Shown here in pieces: positions 19,117 to 25,463 of a DNA stretch of 27,083 nucleotides. Below the pieces are notes generated by a model that saw only the letters and a list, made by a program, of their open reading frames with translations, was not told the origin of the DNA and made no database searches. The first letter of the stretch is position 1; each line of letters opens with the position of its first letter. A program made the position numbers and the translations under genes. The DNA comes from Candidatus Rifleibacteriota bacterium (GTDB taxonomy: Bacteria > Riflebacteria > Ozemobacteria > Ozemobacterales > Ozemobacteraceae), in the NCBI GenBank assembly GCA_029560455.1, contig JAKQKW010000121.1:1-27083 (forward strand). The letters run 5' to 3'.

Positions 19117-20472
19117 ATGGCAAAAGTCAAAACCCGCTACGTGTGCCAGTCTTGTGGCCAGAGTTTTCCGAAGTGGCAGGGGCAATGCTCCGGCTGCGAA
19201 GAATGGAACACCCTGGTACAGGAAGTCGAGCAACCGACGGCGCGGCGTGTTCCCAATGCTCTTTCTGGCAGCATTTCGATCATACAGACTCTCGATGAAG
19301 TTGCAATTGAACGCGCGGCCCGCTGGCAGACCGGCGTCGATATCTTCGATGAACTTATCGGCGGCGGGCTGGTGCCAGGTGGCATCACCCTGATCGGCGG
19401 CGAACCTGGTGTCGGCAAATCGACTTTCATGCTGCAGCTGATTTCGCGGCTTGGCGTCAATATCAAGCCGCTGGCCTATGTTTCGGGCGAAGAATCGGCG
19501 ACTCAGATCAAGCTGCGTGCCGAACGATTGCGGGTTGGCAACGGCAGCGATATCATTCTCGTCGCCGAGCAGAATCTCGATTCGGCATTGAATGGTCTCG
19601 CTTCATATCTTCCGAGAATGCTGGTCGTCGACTCGATTCAGACGGTATACACGCCGCAGATGGATGCGACGCCGGGCTCGGTCACGCAGATACGTGAATG
19701 CGCGGCCATTCTGACCAAATACGGCAAAGACCGCGGCCTGCCGGTTTTTATCGTCGGGCATGTCACCAAAGAGGGTTCCATTGCCGGGCCGAAAATACTC
19801 GAACACATCGTCGATACGGTGCTTTATTTCGAGGGCGACGTTAATTCAAATTTCAGACTGCTGCGGGTTTTCAAGAACCGTTACGGCGCAACCGGCGAAG
19901 TTGCGGTTTTTCAGATGACCGACAAGGGCCTCAGCCCGGTTATCAACCCCTCAGATCTTTTCATCAGCCGCAAGCGCAGTGACGCGCCAGGTGTCGTTGT
20001 GGTGCCCCTGCTGCAGGGAACCCGCTGCATTCTCACAGAGGTGCAGGCGCTCGTCACTCAGTCGTTTCTGCCGATGCCCAGGCGTGTGGTTGCCGGCCTC
20101 GACAGCAATCGCCTGAGTCTGGTTATCGCGGTTCTCGAAAAGCATGCCGGTTTAAAATTTTATAATCGTGATGTTTTTGCGAACGTCGCCGGCGGGCTGA
20201 AACTGACCGAACCAGGCGGTGACCTCGGTCTGGCAATGGCCATGACCAGCAGTCTCAATGATCAGGCGATTCCGGCTGATGTTTTACCGATCGGCGAAGT
20301 CACTCTGGCTGGAGAAATTCGACCGGTCACCCAGATTGCCCGCCGCATAGCCGAAGGCAGAAGGTTTGGTTTTAAAAGATTTGTGGTTTCTGGGTCTTGC
20401 GATTTGCCAGAAGAAAAAGGCATAATTAAGGTTAACTCTTTACGTGAGGCGGTTAAATCGGTTTTTGCGTAA
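19117..20472 (+). CDS. radA: DNA repair protein RadA
   Basis: A 451-residue RadA (Sms), a RecA-like branch-migration ATPase in recombination repair and, in some bacteria, natural transformation. An N-terminal C4 zinc motif uses C10, C13, C24 and C27. Walker A is GGEPGVGKS at 94-102. The family-defining KNRYG motif is near 253-257, followed by the Lon-protease-like C-terminal domain with GGLKLTEPGGDLGLAMA. Length is normal. GGAG lies 9 nt before the ATG, inside the end of uvrA, so the two repair genes form one unit. No hairpin with a T-run follows, so some read-through into the metal locus is possible. Confidence 0.98.
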   Translation: MAKVKTRYVCQSCGQSFPKWQGQCSGCEEWNTLVQEVEQPTARRVPNALSGSISIIQTLDEVAIERAARWQTGVDIFDELIGGGLVPGGITLIGGEPGVGKSTFMLQLISRLGVNIKPLAYVSGEESATQIKLRAERLRVGNGSDIILVAEQNLDSALNGLASYLPRMLVVDSIQTVYTPQMDATPGSVTQIRECAAILTKYGKDRGLPVFIVGHVTKEGSIAGPKILEHIVDTVLYFEGDVNSNFRLLRVFKNRYGATGEVAVFQMTDKGLSPVINPSDLFISRKRSDAPGVVVVPLLQGTRCILTEVQALVTQSFLPMPRRVVAGLDSNRLSLVIAVLEKHAGLKFYNRDVFANVAGGLKLTEPGGDLGLAMAMTSSLNDQAIPADVLPIGEVTLAGEIRPVTQIARRIAEGRRFGFKRFVVSGSCDLPEEKGIIKVNSLREAVKSVFA

Positions 20473-20475
20473 AAA

Positions 20476-20513
20476 GTATAGAGATATACAAACATAGGTG
20501 ATATTATATAATA
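20476..20513 (+). promoter_or_regulatory. AT-rich palindromes upstream of the RHH gene, candidate operators
   Basis: GTATA (20476-20480) and TATAC (20485-20489) form an inverted repeat around GAGA. TATTATATAATA (20502-20513) is a perfect 12-bp palindrome. Ribbon-helix-helix repressors bind short palindromes, often AT-rich with GTAT/ATAC ends, and commonly regulate themselves. A TATAAT lies at 20507-20512, but a start site 6-7 bp further on would cut into the GGAGG ribosome site (20516-20520). This box may therefore be operator rather than promoter. Confidence 0.4.
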
Positions 20514-20526
20514 CCGGAGGTAGAGA

Positions 20527-20784
20527 TTGAAAAAGGCAGATACCGTAACATTCAAAGTAGACCCGAATCTTCTCGAAATCCTGCAGGCGATGCCAAACCG
20601 CTCAGAATTCATCAGATCAGCGATTCTCAATGCCCTCGACCACGTTTGCCCACTTTGCAGTGGCGCCGGCGTGCTCTCACCCTCACAGAAAAAATGCTGG
20701 GACAAGTTTGCCGAAAAGCATGAAATCAAGAAATGCTCAGAAACAGACCAGCTGGTGTTTCTGTGCAATGTAGAATCAGACTGA
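20527..20784 (+). CDS. Ribbon-helix-helix protein with Cys-rich tail, probable metal regulator
   Basis: An 85-residue protein starting at TTG, fixed by GGAGG 6 nt upstream. Residues 5-38 fit a CopG-type ribbon-helix-helix: TVTFKVDP strand, LLEILQAM helix, NRSEFIRSAILNAL helix. The remaining half has C41 and C44 (CPLC), C57, H65, C70 and C80, a plausible zinc-binding arrangement. RHH domains dimerise and bind operator DNA. The gene sits directly before three metal ABC-transporter genes, so I infer a metal-responsive repressor of the znu-like operon that is neither Fur/Zur nor NikR in architecture. The metal and the direction of the response are not shown by the sequence. Confidence 0.75.
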   Translation: MKKADTVTFKVDPNLLEILQAMPNRSEFIRSAILNALDHVCPLCSGAGVLSPSQKKCWDKFAEKHEIKKCSETDQLVFLCNVESD

Positions 20785-20799
20785 TTCAGCGGCGAATAT

Positions 20800-21840
20800 A
20801 TGCAAAAACCCTGGCAGTCCGGTCATGATATTCAGTCACAAGTTCTGCTGCCTGTCGGTGCTTTATTAAACACAGGTTTCGGACTCCCCCGGTTAAATAC
20901 AGACCGAAACTGCCAGTGGAAAAGTTCTTTTCGCCCATCTTCAGCAGTGATTTTGACAGTTCTGGCGTTTTTCATGTCTTGTCTTTGCGGGCCCGCAGTC
21001 GGTGCAGCGGCAACCAGCACCGCCAGAATCGAGATTTTCGCCAGTATCCTTCCCCAGAAATTCTTTATCGAAAAGCTTGTCGGCGACCTGGCCAACGTCG
21101 AAGTCATGGTTGGTCCCGGCATGTCGCCGCACACTTATGAGCCTCTGCCGCAGCAGATGAGCCGCATTTCACGGGCCCGGCTGTTTTTTACCATCGGCGT
21201 GCCATTCGAAAAAACGCTTGAAAAGAAGCTGCAGGCGGTCTGCCCCGATCTGAAGATCGTGGCAACCAACCATAACGTAGAATACCGCATGATGGAAAGC
21301 AGCGACCAGACACACGTTCATTCAGAAAGCTGCACGCACGGGCATGGAGAGCCCGACCCGCACATCTGGCTCGACCCGCATCAGGTAATGGTTCAGGCCG
21401 TTAACATTGCCGAGGCGCTCAAGGAAAACATGCCAGACCACCGGTCACAGATTGAAGCTCGACTGGCAAGCTTTACTATCGAACTGCAGCAGCTCAGCGA
21501 CGAACTGGCCGGAATTCTTGAACCGGTCAAAGGCCAGACGATGCTGGTATTTCACCCGGCCTTCGGTTATTTTGCCGACCGTTTCGGTCTCAAACAGCTG
21601 GCTGTGGAGATTGAAGGCAAAGAGCCCGGGCCACGCCAGCTGGCTGAGCTTATCAGAAAGTGCCGCAAAGAAAACATTCATCTGATTTTCGTACAGCAGC
21701 AGTTTCCGGTCGCGGCGGCCAATACGGTTGCCGAAGCTATCAATGGCGCTGTGGTGCCGATCGACCCGCTTGCCGAAGATTACTTCAACAATCTGCGATA
21801 TATTGCCGCTGCTGTAAGTAAAGGCCTGACAAAGAAATGA
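20800..21840 (+). CDS. znuA: ZnuA/TroA-family metal-binding protein of ABC importer
   Basis: A 346-residue cluster A-I solute-binding protein. It captures Zn2+ (or Mn2+/Fe2+) outside the inner membrane for the permease encoded downstream. Expected ligands are present, numbered from the ATG at 20800: H111 (SPHTYEP), H188 (PHIWLDP), H252 (FHPAFGYF) and D322 (IDPLAED). A His/Cys-rich loop at about 168-182 (HVHSESCTHGHG) favours zinc. The start is uncertain: the secretion signal (AVILTVLAFF, then PAVGAAA) begins about 50 residues in, no good ribosome site precedes 20800, and a palindromic element overlaps the first codons. In-frame alternatives are GTG 20947, TTG 20953 and ATG 20974. The stop overlaps the next gene (ATGA). 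Confidence 0.88.
   Translation: MQKPWQSGHDIQSQVLLPVGALLNTGFGLPRLNTDRNCQWKSSFRPSSAVILTVLAFFMSCLCGPAVGAAATSTARIEIFASILPQKFFIEKLVGDLANVEVMVGPGMSPHTYEPLPQQMSRISRARLFFTIGVPFEKTLEKKLQAVCPDLKIVATNHNVEYRMMESSDQTHVHSESCTHGHGEPDPHIWLDPHQVMVQAVNIAEALKENMPDHRSQIEARLASFTIELQQLSDELAGILEPVKGQTMLVFHPAFGYFADRFGLKQLAVEIEGKEPGPRQLAELIRKCRKENIHLIFVQQQFPVAAANTVAEAINGAVVPIDPLAEDYFNNLRYIAAAVSKGLTKK
20811..20916 (+). other. Long inverted repeat with competing pairings, possible structured leader
   Basis: CTGGCAGT (20811-20818) plus CGGTC (20820-20824) pair with GACCG (20902-20906) plus ACTGCCAG (20909-20916), 13 bp broken by a 1x2 internal loop. Inside, GTTTCGG (20876-20882) can instead pair with CCGAAAC (20904-20910), and AGTCCG (20816-20821) with CGGACT (20880-20885). 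A hairpin CCTGT/ACAGG lies between. Such mutually exclusive stems are typical of regulatory leaders. As drawn it overlaps the first codons of the znuA reading frame. Confidence 0.4.
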
Positions 21841-22610
21841 GTGCTCCAGACATCGTTGTCAGGTTCAAAGACGTCAATTTTGCGTACGAAGACGGCATAA
21901 CCGTTCTCGAAAATATCAACCTCGAACTCGAAAAGGGCGAATTTGCCTGTATTGTTGGCCCGAATGGCGGCGGCAAAACGACGATGATCAAACTGATGCT
22001 GGGTCTGCTCAAGCCAACCTCAGGAAAAATCGAGATTCTTGGCGGCAAGCCGCGCGAGCGCTGTCAGCATATCGGCTACGTGCCGCAGTTTTCAAAATTC
22101 GATGCCAGCTTTCCGGTCAGCGTTCTCGATGTGGTGCTGATGGGCTGCATGCAGCGCAGCTTTTTCATGGGTCGCTATTCAATGGCCCAGAAAGAACAGG
22201 CGCACCAGGCACTTGCAGATGTCGGCCTTAAAGACATGGCGTTTCGCAGCTTCGCCGATCTCTCGGGCGGGCAGAAGCAGCGGGCCCTGATTGCCCGGGC
22301 CCTGATGTCTGAGCCACAGCTGCTGCTGCTCGACGAACCGACCGCCAGTGTCGACGTGCATGGCACCGAACAGTTTTATCGCATGTTTTCAGAGATGAAC
22401 GAAAAATTTACCATCGTCATGGTTTCGCACGATATCGGCTTCGTTGCGGCGAGCGTCAAAAGCGTTATCTGCGTGCGCAAAACCATGCAGATACACCCGG
22501 TTTCTGAGCTGACCGGCGATTCGCTGCAGAAAATGTATGGCCTTGATGTTCACCTGATCAGGCACGACCACCGCTGCACCGAAAAGGGGCATGTATGTCC
22601 GCATTCATAA
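21837..22610 (+). CDS. znuC: ZnuC-like ABC transporter ATPase
   Basis: A 257-residue ATP-binding subunit with Walker A GPNGGGKTT, Q-loop GYVPQF, signature LSGGQKQR, Walker B LLLLDEP and switch SHD. It powers metal import with the neighbouring permease. Family level (metal type, ZnuC/MntB) follows from the operon. The C-terminal 20 residues are rich in His and Cys (HLIRHDHRC, GHVCPHS), a feature of metal-import ATPases and a likely metal-binding tail. The start overlaps the znuA stop by 4 bp, and the end overlaps znuB by 16 bp, so the three transporter genes are translationally coupled. Confidence 0.93.
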   Translation: MSAPDIVVRFKDVNFAYEDGITVLENINLELEKGEFACIVGPNGGGKTTMIKLMLGLLKPTSGKIEILGGKPRERCQHIGYVPQFSKFDASFPVSVLDVVLMGCMQRSFFMGRYSMAQKEQAHQALADVGLKDMAFRSFADLSGGQKQRALIARALMSEPQLLLLDEPTASVDVHGTEQFYRMFSEMNEKFTIVMVSHDIGFVAASVKSVICVRKTMQIHPVSELTGDSLQKMYGLDVHLIRHDHRCTEKGHVCPHS

Positions 22611-23455
22611 AAGATCTTATCGAACTGCCATTTTTGCAGAATGCGGTTCTTGCCGGCATTCTCTGCAGCATTGCCAGCGGCATCGTCGGCACCTGGGTAG
22701 TTCTGCGCCGCATCACCTATATCGCCGCCGCCATTTCGCACTGCATTCTCGGCGGCCTCGGCGCCGCCCGCTATTTTTCGGTCGTTTACGACCTGCCCTG
22801 GCTGCGACCGGTTTACGGCGCCATTCTTACCGCCCTGGCCGCTGCTCTGACAATCGGTATCATCAGCCTGCGGGCAAAAGAACGCGAAGACACGGTAATC
22901 AGTGCCCTGTGGGCAATCGGTATGGCTGTCGGCGTTCTATTCATCTTCAAAACGCCAGGCTATAACGAAGATCTTATGAGCTATCTGTTTGGCAATATCC
23001 TCATGGTCTCGCGCGAAGATCTTTTTCTGATTGCCGGCCTCGATCTGGCTGTCATTGCTCTGACGCTTACGTTCTATAGTCAGACACTGGCAGTATGCTT
23101 CGACGAAGAGTTTGCACGCACCCGCGGCATGGCGGTTGAATTCTATTATCTGCTGCTTCTTTGTCTGACTGCTCTTACCGTGGTTCTCACCGTCTCGGTT
23201 GTAGGCATCATCATGGTAATAGCCCTGCTCAGCCTGCCGGTAGCCATTGCTTCGCGGTTTTTCGACCGGGTCTGGAAAATCATGGCCGCATCGACGCTTT
23301 TAGGCATTTTTTTCACCCTGACCGGCCTGGCAGTAAGCTACACACCCAACCTGCCCTCTGGTGCCGTCACTATCGTCATGGCCGGGCTCACCTATCTTCT
23401 GACTCTTGTTTTTTCAGCTCTGAAAAAACCGGCGCGGCAGACTCCGGCCGAGTAA
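22595..23455 (+). CDS. znuB: ZnuB-like ABC transporter permease
   Basis: A 286-residue integral membrane protein of the ABC-3 family with about eight hydrophobic segments. Family landmarks include GTWVVLRRITYIAAAISHCILGG near the N-terminus, a conserved SYLFGNIL segment, and VGIIMVIALLSLPVAIA. It forms the metal channel across the inner membrane with the ZnuC-like ATPase. The gene overlaps the previous one by 16 bp. No T-run terminator follows. A 10-bp inverted repeat (arms 23408-23417 and 23420-23429) lies inside its last codons. Confidence 0.93.
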   Translation: MSAFIKDLIELPFLQNAVLAGILCSIASGIVGTWVVLRRITYIAAAISHCILGGLGAARYFSVVYDLPWLRPVYGAILTALAAALTIGIISLRAKEREDTVISALWAIGMAVGVLFIFKTPGYNEDLMSYLFGNILMVSREDLFLIAGLDLAVIALTLTFYSQTLAVCFDEEFARTRGMAVEFYYLLLLCLTALTVVLTVSVVGIIMVIALLSLPVAIASRFFDRVWKIMAASTLLGIFFTLTGLAVSYTPNLPSGAVTIVMAGLTYLLTLVFSALKKPARQTPAE

Positions 23456-23518
23456 AACTTCGTTCGTAAAAACAGGTACAGAAAACCAGGATATTTCAGG
23501 CCGATTCTCGCGGGCTGA

Positions 23519-23550
23519 CCATTGATTTAATGGTAACTTCGTGTTATCCT
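23519..23550 (+). promoter_or_regulatory. Promoter with overlapping palindrome for the PIN-TRAM gene
   Basis: TTGATT (23522-23527), 17 bp, then TATCCT (23545-23550) with a TG extended -10 at 23542-23543. The inverted repeat CCATT/AATGG (23519-23533) covers the -35 box, so a repressor site is conceivable. An AGGAGA ribosome site follows before the ATG at 23576. The rest of the 120-bp gap from 23456 shows nothing else. Confidence 0.55.
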
Positions 23551-23575
23551 GCCTTGCCCTCAGGAGAACACCCTT

Positions 23576-24652
23576 ATGATTTTTCAACTGCTCAGATCTT
23601 TGCTGGTTCTGACCGGCACCATTGTTGGTGTCGCGATCGGTTATGCAACGGCGAGCGATTACCCCTCAATGATCGAACTCGAAAACCCCGAGCTGACTCT
23701 CGCCGCTCTGCTGGGTTTCATTGGTTATCTTTTGTGCTCGATCGCCGGGCGTGAGCTGCATATGTGGCTCGAATCAGAGATCGAACACACCAACAGCTAC
23801 GAACTTGCCTGGGGCGCCGTCGGGCTGCTGATGGGGCTGATCAGCGCCAATCTGCTGTTTTTCCCGGTTTATTTCATAATGTACAAAGGCCTGGGTGAAA
23901 TCAAGCTCGACAACAAGTATCTTGCCAGCCTGGTGCCGCTGTTCAACCTGATGGTGCCGCTCACTTTCAATCTTCTCTTCGCCTATCTCGGCGTCAAAAT
24001 CATTCTCAGATACCGCCGTTACCAGTCTAAAATCAATGCCGAAGGCGTCACCGCCCGCTCAAAGATCATCGACACCAGTGCCATCATCGACGGCCGCTTC
24101 GCCGATCTTTTCAAACTCGGCTTTCTTGAAGGCAACATTCTCGTGCCGCGCTTCGTAGTCAACGAACTGCAGTTTCTCGCCGATGCCGGCGACGAGATCA
24201 AACGCAACAAGGGCCGCAAGGGTCTGAACACGCTCAATCAGCTGAAAGCTGATTTCCCTGACCATATCGTGATTGCCGAGCAGGATTTCGCAGACATTGC
24301 CGAAGTGGATGCCAAGCTGGTCAGGCTCGCTTCCGAACTGAATGCGATTATGATAACTCAGGACTACAACCTCAAAAAGGTGGCAGAGCTCGATAAAATA
24401 CAGGTTCTGAATTTGAATGACCTCGCCAATGCGCTGAAACCGATCTTTATCAGCGGCGAAGACATTGAAGTTAAAATTGTTAAGAAGGGTAAGGAGCCTT
24501 GTCAGGGCGTTGGTTTCCTGTCTGACGGCACCATGGTCGTGGTCGAAGACGGCGGCGAGCACGTGGGCGAGACAGTGATGACAACCGTAAGCAACATTCT
24601 GCAGACCGGCGCCGGGCGGATGGTATTCTGCCGCATAGGTGACAAAAAGTAA
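23576..24652 (+). CDS. Membrane PIN-TRAM protein (YacL-like)
   Basis: A 358-residue protein of the YacL type. Four N-terminal hydrophobic segments lie at about 4-25, 42-60, 75-103 and 118-145. A PIN domain follows (about 162-290) with its acidic residues: IIDTSAIIDGR, VNELQFLAD, EVDAKLV and ITQDYN. A TRAM RNA-binding domain ends it (about 292-356; EDIEVKIVKKG through GVGFLSDGTMVVVEDG). By family, this is a membrane-anchored ribonuclease or nucleic-acid-binding protein of unknown target. In Bacillus, yacL also lies a few genes upstream of gltX, so the neighbourhood is partly conserved. It is the second PIN-domain protein in the window. Confidence 0.9.
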   Translation: MIFQLLRSLLVLTGTIVGVAIGYATASDYPSMIELENPELTLAALLGFIGYLLCSIAGRELHMWLESEIEHTNSYELAWGAVGLLMGLISANLLFFPVYFIMYKGLGEIKLDNKYLASLVPLFNLMVPLTFNLLFAYLGVKIILRYRRYQSKINAEGVTARSKIIDTSAIIDGRFADLFKLGFLEGNILVPRFVVNELQFLADAGDEIKRNKGRKGLNTLNQLKADFPDHIVIAEQDFADIAEVDAKLVRLASELNAIMITQDYNLKKVAELDKIQVLNLNDLANALKPIFISGEDIEVKIVKKGKEPCQGVGFLSDGTMVVVEDGGEHVGETVMTTVSNILQTGAGRMVFCRIGDKK

Positions 24653-24677
24653 TGGCTCTTTCAGTGGAGGAATAAGC

Positions 24678-25463
24678 ATGGGTATTCGGGTTAAAGAAAT
24701 CATGGACAAAAACCCGGTCATCGTCGATCACAAACAGACGATTTTCGGGCTGCGCGAGATTGTGATTCTCAGACAGCCGGAATGTATTCTCGTAATTGAC
24801 GGCGAAAAGAAACTGGTTGGTATAATGACCCCAACGCATCTGGCGACCATCGCCGATGTCGATATCGAAGAAACCGTAACTTCAGTCATGGAACGCAAGT
24901 TCAGGCGCGTCAACGCCAACATGTCGGTGCGCGAAGCGGCGGCACTGCTTTCTGCCAGTGAACTTGAAGCACTGCCGGTCGTCGACAACAACGACGATCT
25001 CGTCGGTGTCGTCACCTACAAAGACATCGTCAAAGACCTTGTCGAAGATCATGAAGATCAGATGCTGACGCCAGAGAGCGCCGTCATCTATCTGGCCATG
25101 ACCAAAGACCCCGAACAGGAAGAATACTGGCTGCAGAAGGTCAACAATAAGGGCTACCGTGCTGCGATCACGCAGGTCGGCGCCACCGCTGAAAAACTGC
25201 CGATCAAGCTGCGCGAAGCCACCATTGTTGCCGCTATCGCCCGTTCGGTTATCAAAGAAGATTCACGCGAGAAATTCTCGGTCAGCAACGCTGTCAGAGA
25301 CATTTTCAGTCAGTGCTATACCATCAACCCCGGTCTCGGCGGCGGCTTCAAAGTCGCTATCGTCAGAGGTGAGGGAAGAATCGCCGTTGCCGCGTTCGGC
25401 CGCTGTGGCCATGCTCTTTCGAACGGCAACGAGCAAATTTTCATGGGGAGTAACATCATTTAA
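24678..25463 (+). CDS. CBS-domain pair fused to HutP-like RNA-binding domain
   Basis: A 261-residue protein. The ATG at 24678 is chosen over 24639 because GGAGG lies 7 nt before it and the longer reading overlaps the previous gene. Two CBS domains (about 8-57 and 66-122, ending in the typical LVGIMTPTHL and LVGVVTYKDI) usually bind adenine nucleotides. Residues about 130-261 match the HutP fold by eye: ESAVIYLAM, a KGY-RAAITQVG strand, LREATIVAAIARSVIKED helix, NPGLGGGFKVAIVRGEG, IAVAAFGRCGHALS, IFMGSNII. HutP is a histidine-dependent RNA antiterminator. Positions I recall as metal-binding histidines appear as Phe or Asn here. The stop overlaps gltX by one base (TAATG). Confidence 0.72.
   Translation: MGIRVKEIMDKNPVIVDHKQTIFGLREIVILRQPECILVIDGEKKLVGIMTPTHLATIADVDIEETVTSVMERKFRRVNANMSVREAAALLSASELEALPVVDNNDDLVGVVTYKDIVKDLVEDHEDQMLTPESAVIYLAMTKDPEQEEYWLQKVNNKGYRAAITQVGATAEKLPIKLREATIVAAIARSVIKEDSREKFSVSNAVRDIFSQCYTINPGLGGGFKVAIVRGEGRIAVAAFGRCGHALSNGNEQIFMGSNII

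Noticed and set aside
20811..20930. Cobalamin riboswitch, suggested by GACC...CTGCC and GGTGC
   Set aside because: Other B12-box landmarks (AGGGAA, the central GCAACTG region) and the needed length are missing; only the generic inverted repeat is supported.
24059..24721. 220-codon open frame on the minus strand
   Set aside because: It is antisense to the well-supported PIN-TRAM gene and shows no recognisable family; long antisense frames arise from codon bias here.
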